This document shows, piece after piece, positions 40,360-53,582 of a DNA stretch of 64,000 bases. The stretch lies in assembly GCA_016165875.1 (NCBI GenBank), contig JABBOT010000010.1, positions 13,169,357-13,233,356 on the forward strand, written 5' to 3'. The translations under genes were made by a program, and so were the position numbers. This stretch comes from Acanthopleura granulata (taxonomy: Eukaryota; Mollusca; Polyplacophora; Chitonida; Chitonidae). Position 1 is the first letter of the stretch; each line of letters opens with the position of its first letter. A model generated the notes under the pieces. The model was not told the origin of the DNA and did not search any database. It saw only the letters and a program-made list of their open reading frames with translations.

Positions 40360-40622
40360 AATTTATTTATTTGATTGGTGTTTTACATGGTACTAAAGGA
40401 TATTTACTCATACGACGGCCACCAGCATTATGGTGGCAGGAAACCAGGAAGAGCCCGGGTGAAACCCACGACCATCTGCAGGTTGCTGGCGGATCTTCCA
40501 ACGTACGGCTGAAGTGGAAGCCAACATGAGCTGGATATGAACTCACGGTGACCACATTGGTGGGAGGTTTCTGAGTCATTTCGCTGTGCTAGTGCGCTAA
40601 CCTACTGAGCCACAGAGGAAAC
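40360..40622 (-). mobile_element. SINE, family 1, full length with pol III A and B boxes
   Basis: A complete minus-strand copy. The A box TGGCTCAGTAGG (40612-40601) matches the pol III consensus in full, and the B box GTTCATATCC (40542-40533) differs at one position. The body, the CCGTCGTATGAGTAAATATC segment and the CAATCAAATAAATAAAT tail follow in order. It is the best reference copy of this family in the window. Confidence 0.93.
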
Positions 40623-41462
40623 CAAAATCTGTGATAATAAGTATGGGTATTACACTAGGAGCCGCGGTATGTTGATAAGCAGAATGACACCATGTGATTT
40701 ACATCACATGACAATACAGCAGGTGATATCTGATTCTTTTATACTGCGTAACTGCATAGCAGCTATTACTCTTATATGTAACAGATATTGTTCGTAGCCC
40801 AGGCTGTCAGTATCATACCAGGCAGGAGATCCAAACAGATTTTGAAGTTCAATCCAGTACAGTCTAGGTGAAATACACCAGTCGGCATAAATTCTATTTA
40901 CAAAAGTTAGGATGGTAAAACACTCCCCATACATGATCACAAGACTTACACTGGACAAAGCTGCTTGCTGGTGATCAAAATCTACGTGCAATTCATATAG
41001 TACTCGAAACCCTCTCGATTGTATCAGAGAACTGACAGACCATGTTCCCAGTGTAATCTGAGGTAAAATAATTGTGTATTCAGTTGTTTAAATCAGTTTA
41101 ATTATCAGCAGAGCATCACTGGTGGCCATAAAAGAGGCCCACAGAAGACTATGACAGCGTTGCCAGTTAGCGTTGCTGCTTACCAGGCTGTCTGCTGCAC
41201 ACGGCTCAACATCAGCGCCTCTGGCAGACTGATGATAGAAAGGCTGCTAATTGCTTTTTCCTGACTCAATGTTCACGATTTCACACCACATTTAGAAACT
41301 CTCGAACCACAATCATGTGAACCTTGGCACCAGAATTTAATCCTGCTGATTTTGATTGCTTGGTGACTGATAAGGCACCAGATTTCAACTGATAGAGCAG
41401 GTTATCACAAAATACCCATGCACAAGTTTTAACATTTTACAACCACTGTATTTCACTTTAAT

Positions 41463-41655
41463 TTTAGCTTTTTTCAAGTGGCACATTTCGCTGGATTCTG
41501 ATTAATTCACTCACCGTAGAGAGCCACTTCAGAAATTTTCAGTGAAGTTTGATTCATTTCTTATCAGATAAACTTAAATAATCACATCAGATGTAAGAGT
41601 CCATGGCCAGTATATGCTTCTGTAATTGCACTTTTACAGGCCAAACTTTAGACAT
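41463..41655 (+). repeat. R3 dispersed repeat, copy B
   Basis: Contains TTTAGCTTTTTTCAAGTG, GGATTCTGATTAATTCACTC, AGAGCCACTTCAGAAATTTT, AGTGAAGTTTGATTCATTTC and ATATGCTTCTGTAATTGCAC with GGCCAAACTTTAGAC at the end. Best reference copy of the family in the window. Confidence 0.72.
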
Positions 41656-43158
41656 AGCTTATGACTTTTGTACATTGCAATTCTTTAACTAAACATGTCG
41701 TTGTAACAGTTCAACAATTTCTCTGTTTATTCCCATACCATTAACACGTGATAAAAAGTACTTCAACTTCTTGGGGGGATATAAAATATACTCTGTGATT
41801 AAAAATGTGTAAATGTCTGGAAAGTGTTAGCACATGTCTGTTCTGTAAGACTGCACCCTGTTCAAACTCAGATATCAGCCAATTTTAAGCCTGTAATAAC
41901 ACATATACAGTTCTGGCTTTCATAGGTCACACCTACCGCACTAAATAAAGCCATAATATAACAGGAAATGGCTGTACGTGATCCAGCCATTCCCATAAAC
42001 ATGTTATGGTATACAGAATACGTGATTAAACCATTATCAGTACTCTGCAGAAAGTGCAGCCATTAGCTTGAAAATTGAAAGTTGCCAGGTTGAGGGTAAG
42101 ATACAGTCCCTCTGGATCACCTTATGAAACCGTACCTAATTAAAGAGTTTAAAATTACCTGACACCTGTCAGCCATGGACAAAAAGCTTTAGAGAATCTA
42201 TCTTAATGATCATTATTTGACTCCCTTTTCCAGGCTTAAAGGTAGAATCTGTATCTGCCTAAATCTTTCAATAGCCTAGGAATTACATCACCTAATCTTT
42301 ATAATGTTTCCATCATGTTTTAAGTGACTGTAAAGAAAGTGTTTAAGAGACAAAAACAGTGCATTTTTTTATTCTGGTTGTAAGGAATGTGTGTTGTATA
42401 TGTACCTCAGGCAATGGAAATAATTATTGTAGGAATTAAAATATGGATTATAAGTATAAACGATCATTTAAAGATTGCTAATAAAGTCTCTTGAATGTTC
42501 TAGAATGATATACCTCATATTCTTGTGTTTTTTTTTAATATTGACTTTGCTGCTGATTAAAAATCAGACATCAAAATTGTCAGATGTGACTAACAGCTTT
42601 AAGCATGTTAGTCAGATTTTTTCCATCCTGTCTTTCCCTTTCACGCACGTATGCCATCATCGATCACTCACTGTCACCAAGTGACTCTGAACTGCGAAAG
42701 TCAAAGAATCCACAAAATCCCTGTCAAATCCTAGAATTGAACTTGTACTCCTTGTGGTCATGGAATTTAAAGACAATTAGCACATTTAACCACTCTACCA
42801 CAGCCCTCTCTCCACAAGGTAATTCAGAAGCAATCACAATCACTTTGAAAAAGCATGTCGAGTTCCTTGGAAAACAATAGACTTTAATTTAACCTTTTCA
42901 ACTACCACTGAAAGCAATATTTCAATATTTTGTTGGATAACTGTAGGTTTTAGAGATATAATTCTCATAGTTCTATGAAGCTTATACTTGTGGTGATTCA
43001 AACAAATCATTTTTGGCTTAATTTTTACTGTAACTATATACATACAGCACAAAAACTGCTATATTGATTGAAAACGTTGAAGGTTTACAGAAGCTCTTTG
43101 TGTACTGGTACCGGATATTTTTTTGTATTTGGTGAATATTGTTTACCATTTCAGAAGT

Positions 43159-43425
43159 GTTTATTTATTTATTTAAGATGATTTATTTCGGCTCAAAAAT
43201 ACATCACCTATACAACTGCGGCCTGTATCATAGTAGAAGTAAACCAAACAGGCCACAGGTGAAACCCACGATCATCAGGAGGCTTCTGACAGACCTTCCC
43301 AAGTGTGACCATAGAGGAAACCAGCATGAGCTGGGTTTGAACTCACAGGGAAACACATTGACACAAGAGGCTTCTGAGAAATTGTTCTGCGCAAGCATGC
43401 TAACCGCTTGGCCACAAAGGCCTCT
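43159..43425 (-). mobile_element. SINE, family 1, full length, intact tRNA-like promoter
   Basis: Minus-strand copy with perfect A (TGGCCAAGCGG, 43414-43404) and B (GTTCAAACCC, 43342-43333) boxes. The 3' portion is more diverged than the head: the usual GTGAAATATTCTTG block is altered, but the AAAT tail complement at 43161-43176 is clear. An unbroken 100-codon plus-strand frame across it is repeat-derived. Confidence 0.88.
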
Positions 43426-46400
43426 AGAGACTAAGAGCTAATGCATACACCACCCTGTCAAAAATATAACCTGAATGGCCTAATGACCTTACAAAAATTT
43501 ATCAAGATTGCAGAAAATGAACACAGTTCTTCTCATTACTTTACTGTACATGTGGCATATGTTTGGTTAACTTGGACACAAACTTGCAGCTATTTACAAA
43601 TAAACCAAGGGATGGACAGATTAACACCATGCAAGTGATGTGACAATACCCATTAACCTAAATCACCATGCCAAGATCTATCTGCACAAAATAAATAAAT
43701 ATTGCAAACAGAAATTGAAACCCATTGAAATCTCCAACTTCTTAAAAATTATCAAAAAATTATCAATTATGGCCTACTTGAAAAATACGAGGAAAAAATT
43801 TAAACTTTGATTGAGAGGTGGGGACATCCTTTAATAACTATAATATCACATCATAAAAATCAGCACAAATTTCAAAGTGATCCCGCCAACAAATTACTCC
43901 TGCTTCACAAGGTTCTTCCAATTAATTTCACTCCCTGGATAGTGTTTTCGCTAAATTTGAACTCAGCTTTTTCACAGCACATTTTCTTTTTATTTCAAGC
44001 CAACAAGCCATGTTTTAGACACATAGAGGCAATGTGACAATTACAGCCATTTTAAGAATCTCTACTTCGATCTCCTCCGGGAGAGGGTTTCAAACTACTT
44101 AACATCCCTTTAAGAAATTAAGTACCTCTAGCTTAATCAAACTGGTTGCCTCATTTTCATCAATAAACAATTTTCCCTCAACCTTGTGTTAAACAAAATA
44201 TAACATTTTAAGCAGTATTATCAAAACTTCGTCAACAAAGTTAGGCATACATAGTTACACTAGTGTGATGAGAGACTGCTTTTATGTGTCACTTATCAAT
44301 GAAAATACAGATATTTTTTGATATTTGCAGAGTAATTTAACGTTCAGCAGCATGCATGCAGGTTTACGAATTCTGCAAGTGGTTGTTAGCCATGAAAACG
44401 TTTTAGCCTACCACTTCATCCGTATATATCAAATGTATCCTGATGTGATCAATGGCTTCCACAACTATCAATGTGATCAGGGCAGTACCAGAAATTTCAG
44501 TCCAATATCCATGTGTGCTTACCAGAGTAAATGGAATATACAGTCTGTCAACTGAACAAACATATTAGGCGTGGATTTTATACTTTAAACCAAAGGAAAG
44601 CAACTCTGCTGTACATGGGCTAGCTGTTCCAACAGCGTTCAGAGCCATCAGTCATGCCTTCTTTTGACCCTCCCAAGAGGGACAAGTTTTCCGACCAAAG
44701 CCAATATGGGATGTTCGGATGTTCCAGCATGACAAATCATTAAACAGCAGAGGGATTTTAAAAATGTGGATTCAGCTTTTATGACCATTACGGGAAAATC
44801 CACCCCAATACTACACCATTTCAAAGGTAAATATCATTACCAAGCACATGTTGGATGAAGCCAGAGTGCCAAATTATACCACTGTTTCCTTCATACAAGT
44901 CTAACATGTTTCATATACCTGTGTTTGTATATCATGGAAGATCCTGGCAAAGTTCAATGAATGAATGATCACTCACTGTAAAGGACCAAACCACCCCACC
45001 CCACCCCAGAACTGCACATTTTTAGAGGCAAAAAAAAAAACACCATAAAATACTACTTTTGGAATTGAAAATTACATTTTTCCAGTAGGATATCATCTTT
45101 TGTTCCAAACAAACTTATCTTGCAGTAAAAAAATGGCAAGACCATGTACCGAGAAAAGGCATGTTTTTTTGATTTCAAAATGAGAACATCAAAAATCAAA
45201 AAACAAAAAAAAAAAAATATATATATATATATGTTGTTCTATAAACACAAACATTAGCTGATGAATGAGAATTGGTAATTTAGAGTTATCATGTCAAAGA
45301 AATATCTTGAAGTTATCAAGATAAACTGTCTATTTTTCATTCCGCATACAGTAGAAATTTAAAACCAGTGAAAACGAGAAAAAGATCTTTATTGTTCAAT
45401 ACAACATATGAAATTTGTACACTTCTTTCAATGTTTTAATATCTTTTATAAACCCTTACAATTTCCCCCAATGTATCTAGAAATATGTGGTAAGGTTTGT
45501 TATTTTTTTTAAAGAATGAACTGCTGGTTTTTGGCAAGCTGCTGACCATCTTCAACCCCTGTTTCATACAGAATTCCATGCCATATTCATCAAAGAAAAT
45601 TGTCTTCATTGGATTCTAACAAGCCCCACAAGTGCTGCCCCCTGTTTGAACAAATATAAGAAAAGCAATGAAAATGGAGGAAATGTCAATGACCGGGATA
45701 CACGGCCCGTTCCGGTATCTTTACATTTACATTATTTCTCAATGGCTTTGTCTCAATCAAGCACCTCTCCTAAAACACTTTGTCCATCAGATCAGACCCA
45801 AAAATAACTAAGCACAATAAAAAGCACGGAAATAGAAATTCAAGAGATCTGTTTGTGTCCGATGCACAAAACAATGGCTATAGACACGAACTAAAATACA
45901 ATCTATGAGTGCAGAGGCCCATGATAAAGACAGATCTACGACAAGGTGATCCCCTGAAGCAGTTTAGGTGATCCCGCTGAGATCTTTCAAGGCGACTCAC
46001 CACTCAGGTCCACACTAAACTTTATAGTACGGTCCTGCTGGCTGGTCAGTACAGGCTTAGACACCACACTGCTAGACAACCAGAGATGGTATTGATCAGG
46101 CTGTTGCCTGATATTAAGCCTTACCTCACAGCTGTTGTCTATACTGGGCACCCAAGAGTGGATAATTACCCTGAGGATAGAGAGTTTTGAGGAGTTCGGG
46201 GGTGGGGGGTGAGAGCTTTGGAGCACATGGTATGGTCAATACAGTTTTGTCAGGTCGGCAAGATTTATCCCATTGCAGTGTTTTCATGCATTCGTTTACT
46301 AAATGTGATGACGAAACATCTTTTTGAGTAATTCTAGACCAGTGATGTCTGATAAACTGCAATTAATGTCCATGCCCATTATTATTTTTATTAATTTTTC

Positions 46401-46621
46401 TTTTCTATCTAATTCTGAAACGGGAAAGTTGTATTTCTTAAATACTGACATAAACAGTTAGAACTGAAACTATAAGTAAGGTGAATCGACAAGATAATGG
46501 ATTTTCACAGAAGAGACGTGACCATGCATGAAGCTTGACATCATATGGTTTACCACGTACATGTAGTTTGCCAAGAGCATTCAGTTAAGCTTGCTGTCCT
46601 TCACCAAGAATGAATGCTTAT
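43426..46621. other. No gene recognised
   Basis: Includes a C-rich tract (ACCACCCCACCCCACCCCAG, 44989-45008) and the AT repeat at 45.2 kb. No domain-like frame. Confidence 0.55.
45200..45232. repeat. A-tract plus (AT)n simple repeat
   Basis: A run of A broken once by C, leading into about eight AT steps. Confidence 0.9.
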
Positions 46622-46939
46622 TGTTGAACGCCCTACTCAAGAATATTTCACTTATACGAAGGCGGTGTCTCCTTGGTGCAGGACGGATTTCCACCGTATC
46701 TTTTATCTGGTGCTGCCTCACCGAGACGAATTGCCGAACACACCCAACAAGCCCCCTCACCCAGTAACATTATACTGATACTGGGCCGACCAGTCCACAA
46801 TCTATCCCCTTATTGCTGAGCACCTAGCGAGGAAGCAAGATATATCATTTTTTAAAGTCTTTGTATGACCCGACCCGGGTTTGAACCCAGATTTCCTGTC
46901 CGAAAGCAGACACTCCACCAACTGCGCTATCCGGGCAGG
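46622..46939 (-). mobile_element. SINE, family 2 (different head and core, same 3' tail as family 1)
   Basis: Minus-strand element of about 320 bp. The head carries perfect A (TAGCGCAGTTGG, 46929-46918) and B (GGTTCAAACCC) boxes and folds partly like a tRNA, but the acceptor stem is mismatched, so it is not a working tRNA gene. The core (complement of CAGTAACATTATACTGATAC and GGTGCTGCCTCACCGAGACG) resembles a conserved SINE core I associate with molluscs and other invertebrates. The 3' end repeats the CGTATAAGTGAAATATTCTT tail of family 1. Confidence 0.88.
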
Positions 46940-48196
46940 TCCTTCACCAAGAACTACTACGGTCAATATATAATTATTCTAACTTTTTTTCTAAGTGTGC
47001 ATGGTGTTGACTACAAATCATTCTAACTAAACTAAAAAATACTTGACTCAATAAAATAAAACAAACCCGCATACAGACATATCCTCAAGACTGGTGAAAA
47101 AGCTAACTTATTTTATCAAGGTACTCACAGTACTCTTCAAATGTCCACATGTTTGCTTTAGAAGCTATGTTCAACAATTTATCACATTCAGTAACACACG
47201 TTTCTGTATTTTGGGTCCCACCATCATTCAAGTGCCAATTGGGCAAACACGTGTTTTGAGCATATGTGTTAAAAGCATGTTTTAAAAAACCAGAAATAAA
47301 CACAGCCATAGTGTGTACAAAAAACTCAAATAAAATGCAAATACTGGAGAAAAACGAGGAGAAAAAATCAATTCCACTCCATAAGAGAATCAATACAGGT
47401 CTATCAAAAATGCGATAAAAAACCATTGATCAGGCAACAGTTTCTGTTCACGGCTTACGAAGATGCTTGTGTGGCTGATGATACTGGTTCAGCTGCAACG
47501 AGAGCTGGCCAAGGACAGATACTCCAGATCTCTGCTGGGGGAACATTGCCTTGCACTCCATTATAAGGGTTTCTTTGGACCGCCAGCAAAGGTGAAACCC
47601 CTAAAGGCATTAGACGTCTGTGACAAACACCAAATGCAAACATATTGGCCGTTATTTGCTGAAACAATTCTTGTGAGTTTTTGTCCGGATTCAGCTGATG
47701 AATTCCTGTTCATGAACTCAGGACAATGTCCAAGTTCCCAGGGAACAATACATTAAGCTTCAGCTTTCCCTCGAACTTCAAAGCTGTTAGAGAAAGATCA
47801 GAGAACTTCAAAGAAAGGCTTACAACACCACCCGTTGACAGAAAGCAATAATAGTCCATCAGCGTTTTGGGACACACTGACCACTACGTCGTAACAGATC
47901 TCAATCCAGTGGGCGTAATGAGACCCTCTAATCTCTAAACTGCACCAATTACTGGTAATTCCTTCCATTCTTACAGCTATGAACAGTCCAGTAAGTCTGA
48001 GTAATTCAATTCGATTTCAATACAATCAGCTTTCCAACACAAAGAGGAATTTAACATTACATAACCCTCAACTAAATACACTTAAGGTGAAGGTAGCATT
48101 TTCAAACAATTTACATGTATTCCACCTTTTCCTTGATGCCTCCAATCTAATGAAGAAATCAAACTGTCTGGCAAATGCTTGACAGTCTAGGGAAGA
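46940..48196. other. No gene recognised
   Basis: A 107-codon minus-strand frame (47103-47426) has an N-terminal hydrophobic stretch and several cysteines but no family I recognise; no start context or splice signals favour it. Confidence 0.5.
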
Positions 48197-48685
48197 ATGA
48201 TATAACTGAGATAGTAGATCTACTGGTTGGGACAAAATTATCAAGGAGTCGAATACAAAATTACAATGGACAATCAAAACTGAAAATAAATATCACAATA
48301 TTTGTATTTTTAATTTACTTGTACAAAGTTTTGATGAAATTAGACAAGAACTGAAGTAGTAATAAGTAGCATTTTTAAAGAAATGGTAACATATGCTGTA
48401 CAGACAGACAGGCAGAAGGACAACCAATAACCAAAACAGAAAATCCATACTATGATTTATGTAATGATTTATGTATGTGATTTATTTATAACAACTGCAA
48501 CAGTATTTAGTAGCATTTTGAAGGAAATATCGAGTTATGCTATATGAACACACAGACAGACAGTGACAACTGATCATCAAAATCCAAAATCGATACTTCC
48601 ATCATGACCATTTATGTCTTTTGTTGTAGTCTACACTTAAACATATTTTCATTGAAATCAGACAAAACCTGTAAGAGAACTGAAC
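48197..48685 (+). repeat. R1 dispersed repeat locus 3, about three units with the same left flank as locus 2
   Basis: Begins with CTACTGGTTGGGACAAAA and GGAGTCGA as at 21.4 kb, then unit starts near 48268, 48432 and 48575 (about 145-165 bp apart), with GACAGACAGG and ACAGACAGACAGTGAC tracts. The last unit ends with TTTTCATTGAAATCAGACAA. Confidence 0.87.
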
Positions 48686-51600
48686 AGTTCTAATATTGCA
48701 ATTAACTGGAAACTTCAAAACAATACACTGTTAGTCCTTCCATTAATATTCATAATTTCTCCAGAACCGGCGTTCTGTCACTAATGAATAACTACGCCTA
48801 GAACCTGTGACATCACGTTATGGTTTACATATGTGGAGTTAATTTAAGGCAAGTTATAAAAACTAATGCAACAAAATTATCTCTCCGACATTGGTGTGTA
48901 CCCCAAAGAAACCTATTATCAGTTAAATTTCCTTCCTTTCCAACAACTTCCTTTCCAATACTTCTCATCTGTTTATTACAGAAGAGCAGAAGATTGTGTG
49001 CATCAGTTCCGCTCTCCTACGTACAACATTATCATTGTTTACTATGAAAAAATCTGCTTACCTCTGAGTGACAAACAATCCAATATTACACAGAGTTGTT
49101 CTTTCAACATCTGTAACCATGATCATAACATCCTATGGCATTTTACGTACCTGTAAATTGTATTACATTACTTTAATCCTAAGCCTCGAAATCGGCGTTA
49201 TTACAGAAGAAGAAGCACACCGCCGAACAGGGCTGTTAGCAAAACTAAGCTTAGTGAAAATAACCCGAAAGTGGACTAGACCAGCATCACAGAGCATTGT
49301 AACTATAATTATATGCACTATTTCCAGGTAATTATACAGTACAGAAAATTACCATAAATCGATGAAACAAAGTACATTTCTGTAATTATTTCTCTCTCAT
49401 AAACAAAAAAAAAACCACAATAAAAAAAACAAAAAAAAGGGGGGGGGGGACTCTAATTATACAAGTCTGAACCATTACCGTAAATATCAGTACTTGTACA
49501 ACGTCACATGAGCACTTTCCAGCAGACTGCACGACGGGTGGCATGGGTATAAACGACGTCCACACGCTGGGCTATAATAGACGTGACCTCCGTCCAAAGC
49601 GTGGACCGGTGCCACCGCAGTATATCACAGGACTGAACTTTAATATGATTAGGCTGACTGCACAGTGATCCAAGTTAAATTCATTTGTCCATGAAATTCC
49701 CCCCCCCCCCAATTCCTACAGTGCATGTAGTGCTGTAATCGGGAAAATCAGTAGGGTAAAAAATTTCATTTTCCTGCTGCTTAACTCGCTGACCCTTCAT
49801 GAAATCCACCATCTAACTTTATTTCCGGTATCCGAGTTCACAGCAACAATGAACACTTCTCACTAAACCTGGGCCTGCTCGCATACCATCAGCAGCAATA
49901 TTTAAAAACCTACACGTGACTCAACATGGTGAATTCAAGGCGAACTAGATTATTTTCGAGGTCCTGCGAAATAGTTACCATTCAACCTGTGTTTTTGGCA
50001 AAACAGTGGAAATGGAAGGATGTATCAATCAGCGAAGTAATAGCGTTTGATGTCTCCGGTATATGTATTGTAATTTTAAAACTTGAATTGTAGGTAACTG
50101 TGGCCAAATCGTGTTTAACTTCTCACGCAGTCACGGTACTGGTCACTGAAAGGTTTTTAATAATAATTTTCAAATTCGTATAATCGGGTAAAAAATAAAA
50201 GTGTTTCTACAGAGGCATGGATTTCCAAATCTCAGTATTTACAGAATTAAAAACTCTTAACAGTAACAACAAAGAGATTTGGTGTAATTTCTCATTAAAT
50301 TACCTAAGCCAGGAAACAGTAAATGTGCATACATACTATGTGACAAAGTATGTAAATACCCATCTAAAAGGCTCAAAACAAACTGACCATAATTTTATAT
50401 ATCTGTTTGCCTGATATCCGGTGCCAGCGAACATTTTAAAACTGAATAAAATGTACACTGTATACAGGTATGTATTGTATAATGATAGGGAAAAGAAGAG
50501 ACGCAGTCTTGGGGAGTTTGGGCGGGGGGGCGTTTCATCATGAGTACTTGATGCAGGGCCTCCAATAACCAAAACCAAGTTGCATATTCAGCACTGCCCA
50601 AGGTTTATATCACCATGGTGAGGGACGCCTCTTCGTCCAGGTGTTCCTTGAACTTTATTGAACTGGTCATCTCACATCGGCCACATCCAATGGTGTGTGT
50701 TACAATACTCTTCAAAACACGGGTAAGCCTACAGAGGCGACAATTTCTGGGCTTGCCTAAGGAAAGCTCAGATTTACCACCAAAGCCTCACAACCACCAA
50801 AGATTTACAACCAAATCCTCACAAAAATTATTAATCCGGCCTGCAGGATTTCCATGAAGACAAATGTATATCCAGGGACTATGCATGTCCCATCACTTCT
50901 TGACAAGTAATTTGCATAAGAATGCCACTGGCGCCTGTGCAGAAAATATCAACACCTGTGGCACTTCATTTCATTTCAATTACTGTGTTACAAACTGGAA
51001 GATACAGAATCAACTCCGTAAAAACAGATCTTGCAGTGTTTATAGACGATTCACGCAGATTGTACCTGTGCACAAATCAAAATTTGCTACTGTTTACATG
51101 CACTTCATGAAGTTACGAACCTGCAAGTTTTATGTACAAGGAGGTGAAACGAGGTCCTAAAAACAGATCAGCAAAACTTGCAGCCAAAATTTACACATCA
51201 ACACAGATATTTTTTTACAACAGCAGTTGTGGGATTGAAAAATGCGGAAGGCATATTTTTGCCTACAGGTATACAACATGCACAACACCAACATGCTGAC
51301 GAACAGGCATCTGCAACAATTTATCCTGAGAGTGACCGACAGATTCATTATTTAATACTAATGGATTATCACTTAATACTTGAGATATTCACTTCATGTA
51401 CATATGCAAGCAGCATGACTACCTGCTGGAAGTATCTCTTTGACTTGTCACTCTCATGTGAACTGTAGTCAGAGAAAGGTCGGCCAAAACTCCCCGAACT
51501 ACTATCAAGAAAACTACGTGTGCGACAGGGTGTGACTACTGCTCCCAATCCCAGCATTCCGTTTTAAGTACCTTGATGTCGGTCTGTTATAACGTGATGA

Positions 51601-53347
51601 AAAATTGTGGTTAATTTGATAAATGCATCGAGAATAATGCACTGCCAATGCAATTCATCGGAGATCTATCGGTAACTTTATCACAAACATCAGACAGATC
51701 GAGTGACTGGTATTTGCCACCTACTACCCAAGATATAGAGCACAGACGTGCACTCGGCTATGCTTGCTGGCTGGCCAGTGTTCTTATTGTACACGGTCTA
51801 CTACCGATAGCACATACTACATCCCTGGAGTGTGGTGTTTGTTTTTGACGAACGGGATTACGCCAACGTGCCCATCTGCCACGCCATAAACTGACCCCAA
51901 GCTTTTTCGCACGCAGAATGCCAGCAGCTTGCAAAAAGGTCACGGAATTATAGTAACACTGTCGCAAGAATTTCTGTCCTCTGTTACAAATGCATTGAAT
52001 ATAGCTCCTAATGTTCAAGTGTAGACTACATAAAGGTAAATAAATGTTAGTATTGATTTTTTATTTGTTTCTGAGAATGTTAACTGACCTCCAGGCAGAT
52101 AAAAGTCACTGCATGGTGACATATGTTGCACTCAAAATTCCCTACACACTTTCCTATGGCAACGTTTTAGAACAGCTTTTTGCTCAGTGTCAGTTGGATA
52201 TCTGTGGTATCACATTTCTTAACTCATAAAGTACATGTGCGATTTAATTGTAAAAACCACACCAACAAATCAACTCACACAGTTATAAAAAAGGTCACAA
52301 ATAAGGTTTTGCACCTCATTTTTCTGTAACTAACCAAGCATTGCCTTGTTCCAGCAAAGCGTGTCCCATCACCTTAGCCCTGTACATTCCCTAACAGACA
52401 CCTTTGCCTTGCACTTGTGAAACAAACAGCCGTTGACACACTCACTTGGCAAAGCTTAGATAAAGCGTAGATAAATGTCCTCAATTACCAGCCGCAATTT
52501 AATGGTAAAATTTACCTAATTTCTTTCCATCACCACCTTCCGGCCATAGTAGATGCTTTACTTGGCCTATTATCATGTCCTTAAGTGGATTCTTTTCATC
52601 ACTGTCTGCTGTCACATTTAATTCGTACATAGCTCTTCTTCAAAAATTACTTATGTGAAACCTTGGCACATTCCTCTGTGCACAAGTAAAACTGGGTCAA
52701 GACACTTCATCAAATTTAGCCTTTTTATGTTTATACTGACCGCTATGGTCATCTCCAGTCGTAGACATTTAGCTGTCAATGGGATAGAATCCTGGTAACT
52801 CATTTTCAAGATGCAATTCCTGTTATGACTCATTTTTTTTCCAATTATTTCAAAAGTGTTTCATACAATAATTCAGCTATACAGAAACAAATAAAGAGAA
52901 CATGTTCTATCTGTTAAATATACATATCTCCTGTGACCTAACTACGATTTTCTAGAAAGAAATATCACATCCACTATCATATGAAAATCTTGATTTTTAC
53001 TAAAATTTCACATATAAGTATAAATGTTTAATTTGGAGGATTGTTTCCTGCTGAAAAAAACTGTTTGTGCTTCTTTCTCTTCCTTCTGTTTCTTGCCCTT
53101 GAAAGCTCTTACATTTGAAAACATTTGTTGGCATATTTATAGTCCTTGACTACTGTTTGTTTGATTGATCATTTATCGACTCATCATCAGTCAGTCAGTC
53201 AGAAATACAACAAAGAAGATGGCAATGCAGGCATGTGATTGTATTGCAGGAATAAAGTGACTTTAAATCACCTGAAGCTCTCTTCTAACATTTTCCTGTG
53301 AAATGGCGAGTTATTTCCAAGCTGACCTGACCACTGTTCTCTTGCAG

Positions 53348-53582
53348 TTATCAGTTTGCACGCAGAACCTCAATGTAAATGAAGGAATGAACAACAGACT
53401 ACACTGCTTTGATCTCAATTACTCTACGTGGGAAACATTCCTCATTAGTAACTGGGCTTTTGATGACATTGGTCTGTTTTCACTAGATTTTTGCAGTTTC
53501 CTGACCACATATCTTTCCATGCACCATTGTACAGATGAAACCCATAATTTCTTCAGAACACCACAGAACACCAATCGCCTTG
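53348..53582 (+). other. Weak candidate coding exon (235 nt)
   Basis: Preceded by a good acceptor (CCACTGTTCTCTTGCAG) and followed by a good donor (CTTG then GTAAGAGC). The frame is open across the whole segment, starting in phase 0 and ending in phase 1, and the frame stays open from 53303 to 53656. The encoded ~78 residues (starting LSVCTQNLN) match no family I recognise. Chance occurrence is quite possible. Confidence 0.22.

Noticed and set aside
43139..43441. 100-codon plus-strand frame
   Set aside because: It reads the complement of a SINE from tail to head; similar frames appear at other SINE copies.
46860..46939. Possible tRNA gene on the minus strand
   Set aside because: A and B boxes are perfect, but the acceptor stem has two mismatches in seven and the sequence continues into a SINE core and tail.
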